A program made the translations under genes and the position numbers. DNA of 29,422 bases from an uncultured Spirochaetaceae bacterium. GTDB lineage: Bacteria; Spirochaetota; Spirochaetia; Sphaerochaetales; Sphaerochaetaceae. The stretch is taken from the NCBI GenBank assembly GCA_946414625.1, contig CAMKPI010000002.1, positions 1 through 29,422 on the forward strand. Direction: 5' to 3'. This document shows positions 16,833 through 24,616 of the stretch, in pieces; the stretch's first letter is position 1, and every line of letters starts with the position of its first letter. Below the pieces are notes generated by a model. That model was not told the DNA's origin. It saw nothing but the letters and a program-made list of their open reading frames with translations, and did not search any database.

Positions 16833-18449
16833 TCACTGGTCGTCTGGGATCCCGGCATCCAGATGGTTTTCGGCGAAAATGTTGTAGTCCATCTGTGGGA
16901 AGATGTTGTCAAGCCGCTCTGACTCCACGAGCCACTGGGTGTTTACCGCATTCTTGCACATGTTGTCGTATACGAGGTAGAAGTTTTGCAGGTGACCTGT
17001 GACGCGGCGGCGGGCATACTCCTCGGTGGTGTGGCTATTCATGATGAACGGCCAGTCGCTCGCCATTGCAAGAAGACATTCACGTGCCGCCTGGTTGAGG
17101 AATCGGCGTTTAAGCGAGACCTGAGAGGGGAACCGGGTGGCGAGCTCCGTCATCCATGATGCAACCTGGGTTGTGTGGCGGGCAAGCCAGATGTTCGAGT
17201 CTCCGTCGAGCCATGTCTCGCTGTAGCCTCCCTGTCCCCATGAGGAGAACGCCGGGCGTGCGGTCTGTATGCGCTCGCTGTTCTTCTCGAGATAGTCAGT
17301 TGCGGAGACGAGTGTTGCCCCGTCGTCTTCGGCGCAGAGGCGGATCACACATTCCAGCCATGCGGGACCCTCGAACCACCAGTGCCCGAACAGCTCGGTG
17401 TCAAAGGACAGCGTATGAACCGGGTCGGCGTCTATAAGGCCTTCCACAGAGCGTCCGGTGGCTTTGATGTTGTATATGAAGTTGCTCGCGTGAACCCTGG
17501 TTTTCTTCATTGCACTGGAGAGGTTGTAGAGTCGTTTGTCCTGGGTGCGTCCTGTGATTGCGTGGTATTTGAAGCCTGTGAACGAGCGGTGCTGTGGATC
17601 CGGCAGGTACTTTCCGATGTAGTCCAGCGGAAGATCGTATCCGATGTCGCGGTAGAAGTCCCTGTAGTCCTCATCGGCAGGATACCCTTCCTTTGCCGAC
17701 CACACAAGGCTTGTCAGGTTGAAGTTCCGCGCAAATGCCCAAACTCCCGCCGGAGTGCGTACAGGCATGTATACGCCGTTTTTTATATAGTCCGGAGAGA
17801 GAAAGAATGCCTGGCTTGCGAGGCTTGTCCATGAGATGCTGTTACGAGAGAGGAGGTTTTCAAGACCCGGGTAATAGCCGCATTCCGGCAGCCAGAAACC
17901 GCTGATTTCCTTGTCGAAATACGGGGCGACGCTGGATAGTCCTGTCTCGATTTGTGCGTTTACCGCTATCGGGTTGCTTTTGTAAATGGGCAGGTAAGCG
18001 TGCGTTGCGGCTGTTGTGATGACGTCTATGTGTCCGGAGCGGGATAGGTTGTTGAATGCGGAGATGATGCTTTCTCCGCATGTGTTTGTGTAGAATTTGA
18101 GGTTCTCGCGTGCCTCCTTCAGGTACATGAGAGCCGTCTGTCCGTCGTCTCCCTGACCGCCGGTCCGCTCGACTTCCTTTTCTCCCAGCTCGATTCTGCT
18201 TTTCATGTAGGCCGTGAGTTTGTTTTTCAGTAGCTCGTCTTCCAGCATGAAGCATAACGTCGGCGATATGGAGAATGTGAGGCGGAATGGAATTCCTTCG
18301 TCGCGCAGCCTGTATAGCATCCGGAGAATCGGAAGGTAAGACTCAGACACAGCCTCGTTCAACCAATCCTCCTCCTGGAGCTTGTACTCTTCATTGTGCC
18401 GTACAAAAGGCAGGTGTGTGTGAAATATGAAATTTATATTGTTCTTCAT
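16833..18449 (-). CDS. GH57 1,4-alpha-glucan branching enzyme
   Basis: A 538-residue cytoplasmic enzyme predicted to transfer alpha-1,4-glucan segments to alpha-1,6 branches. It opens NFIFHTHLPFVRH, the GH57 branching-type start. The nucleophile is E189 in SGFWLPECGYYPGLE and the acid/base is D350 in SFDTELFGHWWFEG; these positions are close to those of the characterised Thermococcus GH57 branching enzyme (E183, D354). The C-terminal helical domain (DUF1957-type) is present. ATG 18449 is used because GGAG lies upstream and the fold begins at once; the frame is open to 18494. It forms an apparent minus-strand unit with the DUF4912 gene upstream and the DUF3536 gene downstream. Confidence 0.88.
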   Translation of the reverse strand: MKNNINFIFHTHLPFVRHNEEYKLQEEDWLNEAVSESYLPILRMLYRLRDEGIPFRLTFSISPTLCFMLEDELLKNKLTAYMKSRIELGEKEVERTGGQGDDGQTALMYLKEARENLKFYTNTCGESIISAFNNLSRSGHIDVITTAATHAYLPIYKSNPIAVNAQIETGLSSVAPYFDKEISGFWLPECGYYPGLENLLSRNSISWTSLASQAFFLSPDYIKNGVYMPVRTPAGVWAFARNFNLTSLVWSAKEGYPADEDYRDFYRDIGYDLPLDYIGKYLPDPQHRSFTGFKYHAITGRTQDKRLYNLSSAMKKTRVHASNFIYNIKATGRSVEGLIDADPVHTLSFDTELFGHWWFEGPAWLECVIRLCAEDDGATLVSATDYLEKNSERIQTARPAFSSWGQGGYSETWLDGDSNIWLARHTTQVASWMTELATRFPSQVSLKRRFLNQAARECLLAMASDWPFIMNSHTTEEYARRRVTGHLQNFYLVYDNMCKNAVNTQWLVESERLDNIFPQMDYNIFAENHLDAGIPDDQ

Positions 18450-18739
18450 GATGTCTCCATGTGGGATGGCGTGGGTCCGATCTTTCGTGCGCATCGCGGC
18501 GGCCCGCCCGGGGCGGAATCCTCAAATCAACTCCGGGTATTCAAGAGGAGCACCTTTCGGCGCTTTGAGCGCTCCGGAGCCTACGAATGAGGGTGGGGCA
18601 CAGGTGCCTGGACTCTTACCTGCCCCCGGTGCTTTGCGTTCCACCGAACCTTCACGAGAGGTGGGATAGTAGGACAATCCAGTCAACATGTTCGTATGCG
18701 GTATGCGCTCTTTCTCGCCACCGGATGTGGATGCAGCGT
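18450..18739 (-). other. leader upstream of the branching enzyme with possible structured RNA
   Basis: This 290-bp gap has no recognised gene. On the minus strand it can fold. AGCACC (18628-18633) pairs with GGTGCT (18549-18554), enclosing a strong hairpin (18595-18627, GGGGC...GCCCC) and a GCGC-TCAAA-GCGC hairpin. A 78-codon reading frame (18522-18758), overlapping the DUF4912 stop, spans it and resembles nothing I know. A segment GGTGGAACGCAAAGC recalls the core of c-di-GMP-I riboswitches, but the partner GGCAAAC motif is missing. Confidence 0.35.
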
Positions 18740-19492
18740 TTATGCTCCGCGGCGCCACGCCACGCTTCCCTCCAACGCCTCTCGCACCCGGTTCACTCCA
18801 ATCTGCTTCCCTCCAGTCGTCACGAGGGACGAGGCAAGAACCTTGTACTTGACCGGGTCTTTTAGGATTTCCGGATTTTTTTCAAGATATGCCTCCCGAA
18901 CCGTCCACGGATGGGTGCTTGCAAGAGTTTCTGTCTTCCCGTTGTATCGCGCCTGCAGCTTGATCACGTATGTGCGTCCAAGCCATGGGAACTCGATGTT
19001 CCATGAGGTGTCGTCGCTTGAGATGTCGATTTGGAAGCTCTCCCGCTCTCTGACTGTTCTCTCGCTTTCATCCTCGGCGGATTTTCCAATCTTATTTTTT
19101 CGTGACGGCTTGTTTTCCCGTTCGATCTGCGCCACAACTTCCAGCGATAAGAGCGCGTTTTCCTGTTCGAGGCGTTCGCGCGTGTGGCTGTCAATCGACC
19201 ACATCACATAAGCCCAGATGTGGTTTTTCATAACAAAGCGGATCTCCGTCTCGCTGAAATCGTCGGGCAGGGGGCGGGTCCCCGGTATCGGGGTGGTCTC
19301 CGAATCTCCCCGGGTAAGAGAGGAAAGGTACTTCTTGTTCACGAACAGATCCGGACGGTCGTCGCCGTAGATCTCCTCGAGTTCGTCTATGAGCTCCTCC
19401 CTGGACTGGTTTGCGTAGTCCTCGATGTTCTCCTCGCTTGCCATGTAGCGTAACTCGCTGTCGGACAGACGCTCTATATTTATTAGCTTCAT
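18740..19492 (-). CDS. DUF4912-domain protein with SAP-like N-terminus
   Basis: A 250-residue cytoplasmic protein. Residues about 8-42 (LSDSELRYMASEENIEDYAN, then REELIDELEE) match the SAP/Rho-N helical pattern, often a nucleic-acid-binding element. Residues about 74-235 match DUF4912: LPDDFSETEIRFVMKNHIWA with an aromatic YVMW strand, a charged insert at about 120-170, then WNIEFPWLGRTYVIKLQARY, and a C-terminal STHPWTVRE. I recall DUF4912 proteins next to GH57 enzymes in spirochaetes, so a link with glucan metabolism is inferred. ATG 19492 follows GAGGT; an upstream in-frame ATG at 19582 has no such support. Confidence 0.75.
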   Translation of the reverse strand: MKLINIERLSDSELRYMASEENIEDYANQSREELIDELEEIYGDDRPDLFVNKKYLSSLTRGDSETTPIPGTRPLPDDFSETEIRFVMKNHIWAYVMWSIDSHTRERLEQENALLSLEVVAQIERENKPSRKNKIGKSAEDESERTVRERESFQIDISSDDTSWNIEFPWLGRTYVIKLQARYNGKTETLASTHPWTVREAYLEKNPEILKDPVKYKVLASSLVTTGGKQIGVNRVREALEGSVAWRRGA

Positions 19493-19680
19493 GGGACCTC
19501 GTATTTTATTTTGCTGTAATGCGTTGTGGTTTTGCGCAAATACCGGCGCAGAAGAGATCTGCGTGTTTTTTGCGCATCTCAATATTACAGATTAAGCGGG
19601 ACTTTTTCAAGGCGAGGGAACGTGGGGCGGCGCTCATTGCCAAGGGTTTGTTTTTGGTGAATTATGACAGAATTATGATG

Positions 19681-19815
19681 GAAAACGGTGGAGCAACGGC
19701 GGAATTATGACAATCCGTCGGCAGAACGCCTATCTATCCTTCAGGTGGAAAACGGTGTAGTAACGGCGGAATTATGACAATCCTTCGGCAGAACGCCTAT
19801 CTATCCTTCAGGTGG
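19681..19815. repeat. 67-bp tandem duplication including the rex 3' end
   Basis: Two copies with a 67-bp period (19681 and 19748) share GAAAACGGTG, AACGGCGGAATTATGACAAT and AGAACGCCTATCTATCCTTC. The copy at 19748-19815 contains the last codons and stop of minus-strand rex (HLKDR-stop). The other is an extra 3' end. Confidence 0.92.
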
Positions 19816-20426
19816 TTTATCAGCATTGCGAGGTTGGCCGCCATGTTTTCGTTTTGTACGAGTATGCCGCGCGGAACGGCGAGGTGGGACAGGGAAAAGT
19901 TCCAGATTGCGATGACTCCCGCCTCCACAAGACTGTCGCATACAGCCTGGGCATTTGACTGTGGGGTTGTGATTATCCCAATGCGGATCTTGTTCTTTTC
20001 GCAGTATTCTTTCAGAGAGGATACGTCCAGCACGGTTCGACCCCCAACCACGGTGCCGATTTTTTCGGGACTGATATCGAACGGGCATGTGATTTCAATG
20101 CCGTAGTCCTTGAAGCCTTCGAAATTGAGGAGGGCGTGGCCCAAAAAACCTACTCCTATGAGGACGGCACGGTTCGGCTCTGTGTATCCGAGGGCACGTT
20201 CAGTGTCGGCGATGAGTCGTCCGATTTCAAAGCCCGTGCGCGGAGTGCCGGGGACGGAGCTCACCATGGCGAGGTCTTTGCGCACCTGTATTTCGGTATA
20301 CGCGAAGATTTTGGCTATAACCGGCGCAGATATGTGTGTGTTTCCCGCGTTCGCGTATTCCTTCATGTACTGGAGGTAGTATGGGAGGCGCAGCATTGTT
20401 TGTTTCGGCACTTTGTCTTTTGGCAT
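19797..20426 (-). CDS. rex: redox-sensing transcriptional repressor Rex
   Basis: A 209-residue NADH-responsive repressor. The N-terminal winged helix has the family pattern PKQTMLRLPYYLQYMKEY and ISAPVIAKIFAYTEIQVRKDLAM (recognition helix around 44-53). The Rossmann domain carries GVGFLG (91-96) and the strand/turn ITTPQSNAQAV. When NADH/NAD is low, Rex usually represses fermentation and respiration genes. ATG 20426 follows AAGGA. The minus-strand promoter TTGAAA - 17 bp - TAAAAA is listed separately. Its 3' end is tandemly duplicated downstream. The next minus-strand gene is DUF4912, 300 bp away. Confidence 0.95.
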   Translation of the reverse strand: MPKDKVPKQTMLRLPYYLQYMKEYANAGNTHISAPVIAKIFAYTEIQVRKDLAMVSSVPGTPRTGFEIGRLIADTERALGYTEPNRAVLIGVGFLGHALLNFEGFKDYGIEITCPFDISPEKIGTVVGGRTVLDVSSLKEYCEKNKIRIGIITTPQSNAQAVCDSLVEAGVIAIWNFSLSHLAVPRGILVQNENMAANLAMLINHLKDR

Positions 20427-20467
20427 TTGTCCTTGCGTTTGCGGTTTCAGCGCTGTTCTCTACAGAA

Positions 20468-20496
20468 TTTTTATCTTTTTTCGTGATATTTTTCAA
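20468..20496 (-). promoter_or_regulatory. possible rex promoter
   Basis: On the minus strand TTGAAA (20491-20496), a 17-bp spacer and TAAAAA (20468-20473). The nearby direct repeat CACGAAAAAxGAT overlaps it. An exact Rex operator was not found. Confidence 0.4.
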
Positions 20497-21131
20497 TAAT
20501 CTTTTTCGTGCTGCAGCCGGTGAGGGCGGCGTGGGAGTTGTGGCCGTTGGAACCTTTGGCGAGACGGCGGTGCTGCGAGTGCGCAGGGGCGGTTGGCGAG
20601 ATGGCGCCGCTGCTGTGATGCTCCGAGGGTGTGGCGAGTGCGCTGGGACCTTTGATGAGACGGCGCCGCGGGTGCGCTGTGACCGTTGGCAAGACGGCGG
20701 TGCTGCGAGTGCGCAGGGGCGGTTGGCGAGATGGCGCCGCTACTTCTCTGATGCTCCGCGGGTGAGGTGCGGAGTGTGCCGTGGTAAATGTAAATCAGTC
20801 TGTCCACTCCGTTCACGATCGTCCGATTGGCATGGTGTGTGCGCCGGGATAGCATTTGTGCCTCGCACGCCCGAGATAATGTCCAAGCTACTACGTTGGG
20901 GGGCGTGCGCCGGGGTAAATGGTAAGGTAGGAACGGTCCCGGTCGCCTCTATAATCTGCGGTAAATTTTGTGGAAAGGTTTGTTGTCATGCTGTCCCAGA
21001 ATGTCCGGCTTCCTGTTTACCGTATTTTTGTCGCAAAACGTTTGCAATTTTTCCTGTTTATTGCTACCTTGCACTTGAAAAACCGTGTCGCGTCCGTTGT
21101 TTTGCCTGCGGATATTTGGAGTTTGGAGGAT
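20497..21131. other. gene-free repeat-rich interval
   Basis: Reading frames across this stretch on both strands (for example 20336-21181 plus and 20493-20855 minus) are low-complexity read-through of repeats and match no family I know. Apart from the 130-bp repeat nothing was identified, and a promoter for the gene at 21138 could not be fixed. Confidence 0.5.
20556..20766. repeat. 130-bp spaced repeat with a short nested motif
   Basis: About 77 bp at 20556 recurs at 20686 (TTGGCxAGACGGCGGTGCTG, then GTGCGCAGGGGCGGTTGGCG). A shorter core of the type TTGGCGAGAxGGCG occurs five times at 20556, 20593, 20652, 20686 and 20723, giving a nested structure. Confidence 0.85.
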
Positions 21132-21137
21132 ATGTAT

Positions 21138-21542
21138 ATGCAGAAAGAGAAGTTCAACAGGCTTTACCATTTCAGGGATGAGTTTAAGGACCATTGGCTC
21201 GATTATTTTAAGATCACGCCCGAAGAGCTGGATAAGGTTGAGGGTGTGATGTTTCATTATTCTGACAACACAGTTGAGCTGCGCGACAAGAACTACGAGG
21301 TCGTTGCAAGGGCGACAACCAGCGGTCCCATTGCAAAAAACAGATACTATATAGTGTTCGAGCGCAATGTCATCGGGTTGCAGAATTTCAATAAGTTCCT
21401 GAAGTCGATTGGAAGCAAGCAGGAAAAGCTGGAGTGGATGGAGGTTTGGTCCGACGGGCTTTTGAAGACCAGCTATCACTGGCAGCTCGACATGGAAGAG
21501 GAAGCGGACGGGCTGGTGGATCTTTTCTACAGGAACAAGTGA
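21138..21542 (+). CDS. small conserved-looking protein of unknown function
   Basis: A 134-residue soluble protein I do not recognise. It is rich in charged and aromatic residues: KFNRLYHFRDEFKDHWLDYF near the start, a central part with alternating strands (VMFHYSDNTVELRDKNYEVV, ARYYIVFE-like), and a C-terminal acidic helix. There is no signal peptide or membrane segment. The frame extends upstream to 20970, but GGAGGA at 21125-21130 is seven bases from ATG 21138, so that start is chosen; ATG 21132 lies too close to it. Normal codon composition and two good terminators downstream support a real gene. Confidence 0.65.
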   Translation: MQKEKFNRLYHFRDEFKDHWLDYFKITPEELDKVEGVMFHYSDNTVELRDKNYEVVARATTSGPIAKNRYYIVFERNVIGLQNFNKFLKSIGSKQEKLEWMEVWSDGLLKTSYHWQLDMEEEADGLVDLFYRNK

Positions 21543-21562
21543 CGGCTTTGAGGCTGTCTTTT
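21541..21562 (+). terminator. terminator after the unknown gene
   Basis: GACGGC-TTTGAG-GCTGTC (one G-T pair) followed by TTTT, beginning at the stop codon of the gene ending at 21542. Confidence 0.6.
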
Positions 21563-21668
21563 CCGGTTGAGACCTGCATTTACAGGCTGTTTTTGTCGTG
21601 AGCTGCGGGGTGTGCTGTGCGGTGCCAAACAGGCCAGTCGGTCGGGGACCCGTGTACAGTTGAGCGGA

Positions 21669-21693
21669 GCGGTGCTTAGGCGCCGCTTTTTTT
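21669..21693 (+). terminator. strong intrinsic terminator
   Basis: GCGGTGC-TTAG-GCGCCGC (one G-T pair) followed directly by seven T. It isolates the solute-binding protein gene from upstream transcription. Confidence 0.82.
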
Positions 21694-21758
21694 GAGCCGT
21701 TTACAGTCAGGCTGAGGATAACTGCGGTGAATTATTCCACACCGAATCATTTTCGTCC

Positions 21759-21787
21759 TTGTAAAAACTTTCCAAATGTATTACTAT
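21759..21787 (+). promoter_or_regulatory. probable promoter with near-leaderless start
   Basis: TTGTAA (21759-21764), a 17-bp spacer and TACTAT (21782-21787). The predicted transcript would begin two to four bases before ATG 21797, which has no visible ribosome binding site. Confidence 0.45.
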
Positions 21788-21796
21788 ACAAATAAC

Positions 21797-22957
21797 ATGA
21801 AAAAGTTGCTTTTTGTGTGTCTTTTTGTTTTGGCTGCTTCCGCTTTGGTTTATGCGTTTCCGTCAAAGGAGAATACACAATCTGTGTCCGAGGGGTTCAG
21901 AGTGATTGAAGATCACGCGGGACGTAGGGTTGTTCTGCCGAAGGATGTGAAAAGGATTGCTGTGACGGGAATCTATCCGCTGCCTTCCGTGCTGGCGGTG
22001 TTCTTCAATTCTGCGGACAAGATTGTTTCGATGAACACTCCCTCTCTTTCCGCTGCCCGCGCGGGGCTTTTGGGGGAGCTGTACCCTGAGATCCTGACTG
22101 TCTCGGACAAGGCTGTGGGGCCGGGCGGAGCGGTGATAAACGCCGAGGAGCTCTCTTCGCTGGATCCGGACGTTGTTTTTTATTCCACCACGGCTGAAGG
22201 GGAAAGCATTGTGAATGCAGGCCTCCCCGCCGTTGCTGTTTCTGTCAATAAATGGGACTACAACGTGATAGAGACGCTCCGTCACTGGTTGGAGCTTTTG
22301 GGGGAAATTTTCCCGTCCGATGCGGACAAGGTGAGAAAGTTTTGTGAATTCAGCACCGAAGCATATGAGCTTGTCCAAAGCAGAGTAGCCGATATTCCGG
22401 AGAGCGAGCGAGCCAGGGTTTTCGTTTTGTTTCAATATGCCTCGAACGACATCAAAACCTCCGGTGCCCGATTCTTCGGCGACTGGTGGTGCCGGGCGGT
22501 CGGGGCGGTGAATGTTGCTCATGAAATCGATCTTGAGAATGCTGTTTCGGTAAATTTGGAGCAGGTTTACGTCTGGGATCCCGATGTGATTCTGATAACG
22601 AATTTCACTCCTCTGCAGCCGTTTGATTTCTTCGGATCGTCTTCGGCGGGGGCAACTCTTGGTTCTGAGACAGAAAAACCGGTGAAGATGCAGGACTGGA
22701 GCGGTATCAAGGCTGTCCGTGAGGGCAGGGTGTATAAAATGCCCTTGGGTATGTACCGGAGCTATACCCCGGGAGTGGACGCTCCGGTGACCCTTCTGTA
22801 CCTTGCCCGGGAGATATATCCTTCCTTGTTCTCTGACATAGATGTAAGTCTTTATGCTAAAAGATATTATAAGGAAATTTTTGGAATTGAGCTCTCGGAC
22901 TCTCAGGTCTCTCGGATATTCGCTCCGCTGTCGGCGGCGGCGGACGGCATGAAGTAG
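21797..22957 (+). CDS. periplasmic solute-binding protein (siderophore/cobalamin type)
   Basis: A 386-residue exported protein. Its signal peptide MKKLLFVCLFVLAASALVYA ends in a cleavage site with no lipobox Cys. The mature protein begins FRVIEDHAGRRVVLPKDVKRIAV, the classical start of the BtuF/FecB/TroA-like (Peripla_BP_2) fold. It continues with LDPDVVFYS, a long linking helix (180-200) and WDPDVILITN in the second lobe. It should bind an iron chelate, haem, cobalamin or metal for an ABC importer, but no permease or ATPase gene is in the window, so it is an orphan here. A slightly upstream ATG (21776) is possible but would spoil the signal peptide start. Confidence 0.85.
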   Translation: MKKLLFVCLFVLAASALVYAFPSKENTQSVSEGFRVIEDHAGRRVVLPKDVKRIAVTGIYPLPSVLAVFFNSADKIVSMNTPSLSAARAGLLGELYPEILTVSDKAVGPGGAVINAEELSSLDPDVVFYSTTAEGESIVNAGLPAVAVSVNKWDYNVIETLRHWLELLGEIFPSDADKVRKFCEFSTEAYELVQSRVADIPESERARVFVLFQYASNDIKTSGARFFGDWWCRAVGAVNVAHEIDLENAVSVNLEQVYVWDPDVILITNFTPLQPFDFFGSSSAGATLGSETEKPVKMQDWSGIKAVREGRVYKMPLGMYRSYTPGVDAPVTLLYLAREIYPSLFSDIDVSLYAKRYYKEIFGIELSDSQVSRIFAPLSAAADGMK

Positions 22958-23036
22958 AATCTGCGGCTGCCAGGGCACCAAAGCCCCTATGTTCAGACCG
23001 TAAGTGCTGGTTTTTTGGCATAATTGTACAAGGAAA

Positions 23037-24014
23037 ATGAAGAAAACACTTAATATAATTTTCACATCTCTCATGGCTCTCTATCCGACATTTGTTTTTT
23101 TTGCGCTGTCGTTCACGGACATCTCAACGGAGACAATCGCGATAGGAATGCTTGTTATTTGCGGGATCGCTTTTTTACTGAACATAAAGACATCCAACCG
23201 GTACACGCCGCTTTTTGCCTGCATAATAGCCGTTCTGATGCTCTTCTCCGACGCGAAGACTGTGCTGAAATTCTACCCCATAGGTGTGGTTTTTCTGGTG
23301 CTCTGGGCGTTCGGAATCACGCTTTTTCAGAAGAATACCATTGTCTTCGGCTTTGCCCGGTTTCTTGACAGCTCCATTTTAGACCATCCGGGGCTTGCGG
23401 AAATAAAGAAATACTGCCGTCGGATCACCGAGGTTTGGTGCGCCTGGTTCATTGTGAATATAATCATCGACTTTGTTTTCGTGTTCAGCGGCGATTTCAA
23501 GACCTGGGCGATTTTCAACGGTCCTATCTGCCTTGGTGTGCAGATAGTGATATTTGTCGGGGAGTTCATCGCCAGATATTTCTTTATGAAGGCTCTGAAC
23601 CGTAGGTACGGCCTCCCGAAGCCCGGATTTTTCGATATGTTCAGGAACATTTGGCAGATGCGGAAGAAGTTGCATGAGTCAAAAAATTCTGTGTCGGAGG
23701 GCGAAGACACGAGCGTGAGGTACACCGGTTCGGGACCGGCGAATTCCGCGCCGGAGGGCGAAGACACGAACGTGAGGAATACCGGTTCTGGACTGGCAAA
23801 TTCTGCGTCGGAGGGGGAAAACGCCGGCGGTCGTTCGTCCGAGGCTGCGTCGGAGGGGGGTGATGCCGGAGGTCGTTCGTCCGAGGTTGCATCGCTGGAT
23901 GCGGGATGCTCCGCGGGGGCGACTGGTACAGGAGCCTCGGGTGCCGTTTCGGGTGGAAACCCGCCTGAAAGAGAATCCGCTGGCTCTTCCTGCGAGGAGA
24001 GGACAGATAAATGA
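23037..24014 (+). CDS. COG4648-type membrane protein
   Basis: A 325-residue inner-membrane protein with about six or seven TM helices (about 5-28, 33-50, 58-70, 80-98, 133-152, 158-180). The stretch CRRITEVWCAWFIVNIII followed by WAIFNGPI matches the conserved core of COG4648 proteins, which accompany LolA-like and MMPL genes in aryl-polyene-type lipid clusters. Residues about 217-325 form a Ser/Glu/Gly-rich cytoplasmic tail of tandem repeats (19-residue, then 14-residue units). ATG 23037 follows AAGGAAA; an earlier in-frame ATG (23004) lacks a site. The stop overlaps the next start as ATGA, so translation is probably coupled. The molecular role of COG4648 is not established. Confidence 0.78.
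   Translation: MKKTLNIIFTSLMALYPTFVFFALSFTDISTETIAIGMLVICGIAFLLNIKTSNRYTPLFACIIAVLMLFSDAKTVLKFYPIGVVFLVLWAFGITLFQKNTIVFGFARFLDSSILDHPGLAEIKKYCRRITEVWCAWFIVNIIIDFVFVFSGDFKTWAIFNGPICLGVQIVIFVGEFIARYFFMKALNRRYGLPKPGFFDMFRNIWQMRKKLHESKNSVSEGEDTSVRYTGSGPANSAPEGEDTNVRNTGSGLANSASEGENAGGRSSEAASEGGDAGGRSSEVASLDAGCSAGATGTGASGAVSGGNPPERESAGSSCEERTDK
23685..23898 (+). repeat. 57-bp and 42-bp tandem repeats in the COG4648 tail
   Basis: AATTC-led copies begin at 23685, 23742 and 23799 (57-bp period, 19 codons), sharing GAGGGCGAAGACACGAxCGT. They pass into two 42-bp units with GGTCGTTCGTCCGAGG. All lengths are multiples of three, so the tail stays in frame. Confidence 0.88.
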
Positions 24015-24616
24015 GGAAATTTTTTGCTGTCTTGTTATTATTTCTCTCTTTTCTCCCTGTTTTTGCCGACTTGTCCCCCGACGACATTGTTTTTCTGAAG
24101 TCGCATGGGCTTGAAAGCGGTGTTGTAAGCGGCGCATTTACGCAGATAAAGGGGCTTGAAGGCAGTAGTCGGACATTGAAATCCAGCGGAACCGTTGAAA
24201 TAAACCCTGAGCGTGGACTTGTTTGGAACACGGAAAAACCCTATAGAAGTATTTTGGTGATCGGGGACGACCATATCACGCAGCAGGTGCGTTCCTCGGC
24301 TCCGGTGCGTATGGACATGAAAGGCAACGAGGTGTATAAAAACATCTCCGAATCTATAAAATCGCTGTTTTTTGGTGATTTTGATACGTTGCAGGAGAGC
24401 TTTGAGTCGGAACTTAGAAAGGGCGAGAGTAACTGGACTCTTACACTGAAGCCTCGGGACAAGGCTCTCTCCGCTTTCATGACCGGGATTGTCGCTTCCG
24501 GACGGAACGGGGTAGACAAAGTTTTGATCACTGAGTCGAACGGAGACTACATCTTGTATGAATTCAGCGGCATGAAGAACGGAGCGGTTAATGACGGGGA
24601 AATCTGGCTTTTATAA
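24011..24616 (+). CDS. LolA-like outer-membrane lipid/lipoprotein carrier
   Basis: A 201-residue exported protein. The signal peptide (MRKFFAVLLLFLSFLPVFA) is followed by a LolA-type half-barrel. SGAFTQIKGLEGSSRTLKSS and ERGLVWNTEKPYRSILVI match the LolA-like proteins encoded beside MMPL exporters. General LolA carries lipoproteins across the periplasm; members in such clusters are thought to carry lipid products, and that is inferred here. GAGGAGAGGA precedes ATG 24011, which overlaps the COG4648 stop by four bases. The 3' end overlaps the exporter start by 26 bases. Confidence 0.85.
   Translation: MRKFFAVLLLFLSFLPVFADLSPDDIVFLKSHGLESGVVSGAFTQIKGLEGSSRTLKSSGTVEINPERGLVWNTEKPYRSILVIGDDHITQQVRSSAPVRMDMKGNEVYKNISESIKSLFFGDFDTLQESFESELRKGESNWTLTLKPRDKALSAFMTGIVASGRNGVDKVLITESNGDYILYEFSGMKNGAVNDGEIWLL

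Noticed and set aside
18595..18690. 5S rRNA-like 3' end (GGTGGGATAGTAGG on the plus strand)
   Set aside because: The loop with CCGAAC is much too close, the AAGTTAAGC-type segment is missing and the overall length does not fit; chance similarity or at most a fragment.
20480..20510. Rex operator upstream of rex
   Set aside because: ATTGAAAAATATCACGAA only loosely resembles the TTGTGAAATATTTCACAA consensus.
20336..21181. 281-residue plus-strand reading frame
   Set aside because: Overlaps rex and the repeats, is low-complexity, and the real gene within it starts at 21138 with a good ribosome binding site.
21863..23074. 403-residue minus-strand frame
   Set aside because: A shadow of the solute-binding protein gene, whose plus-strand product has a clear fold and signal peptide.
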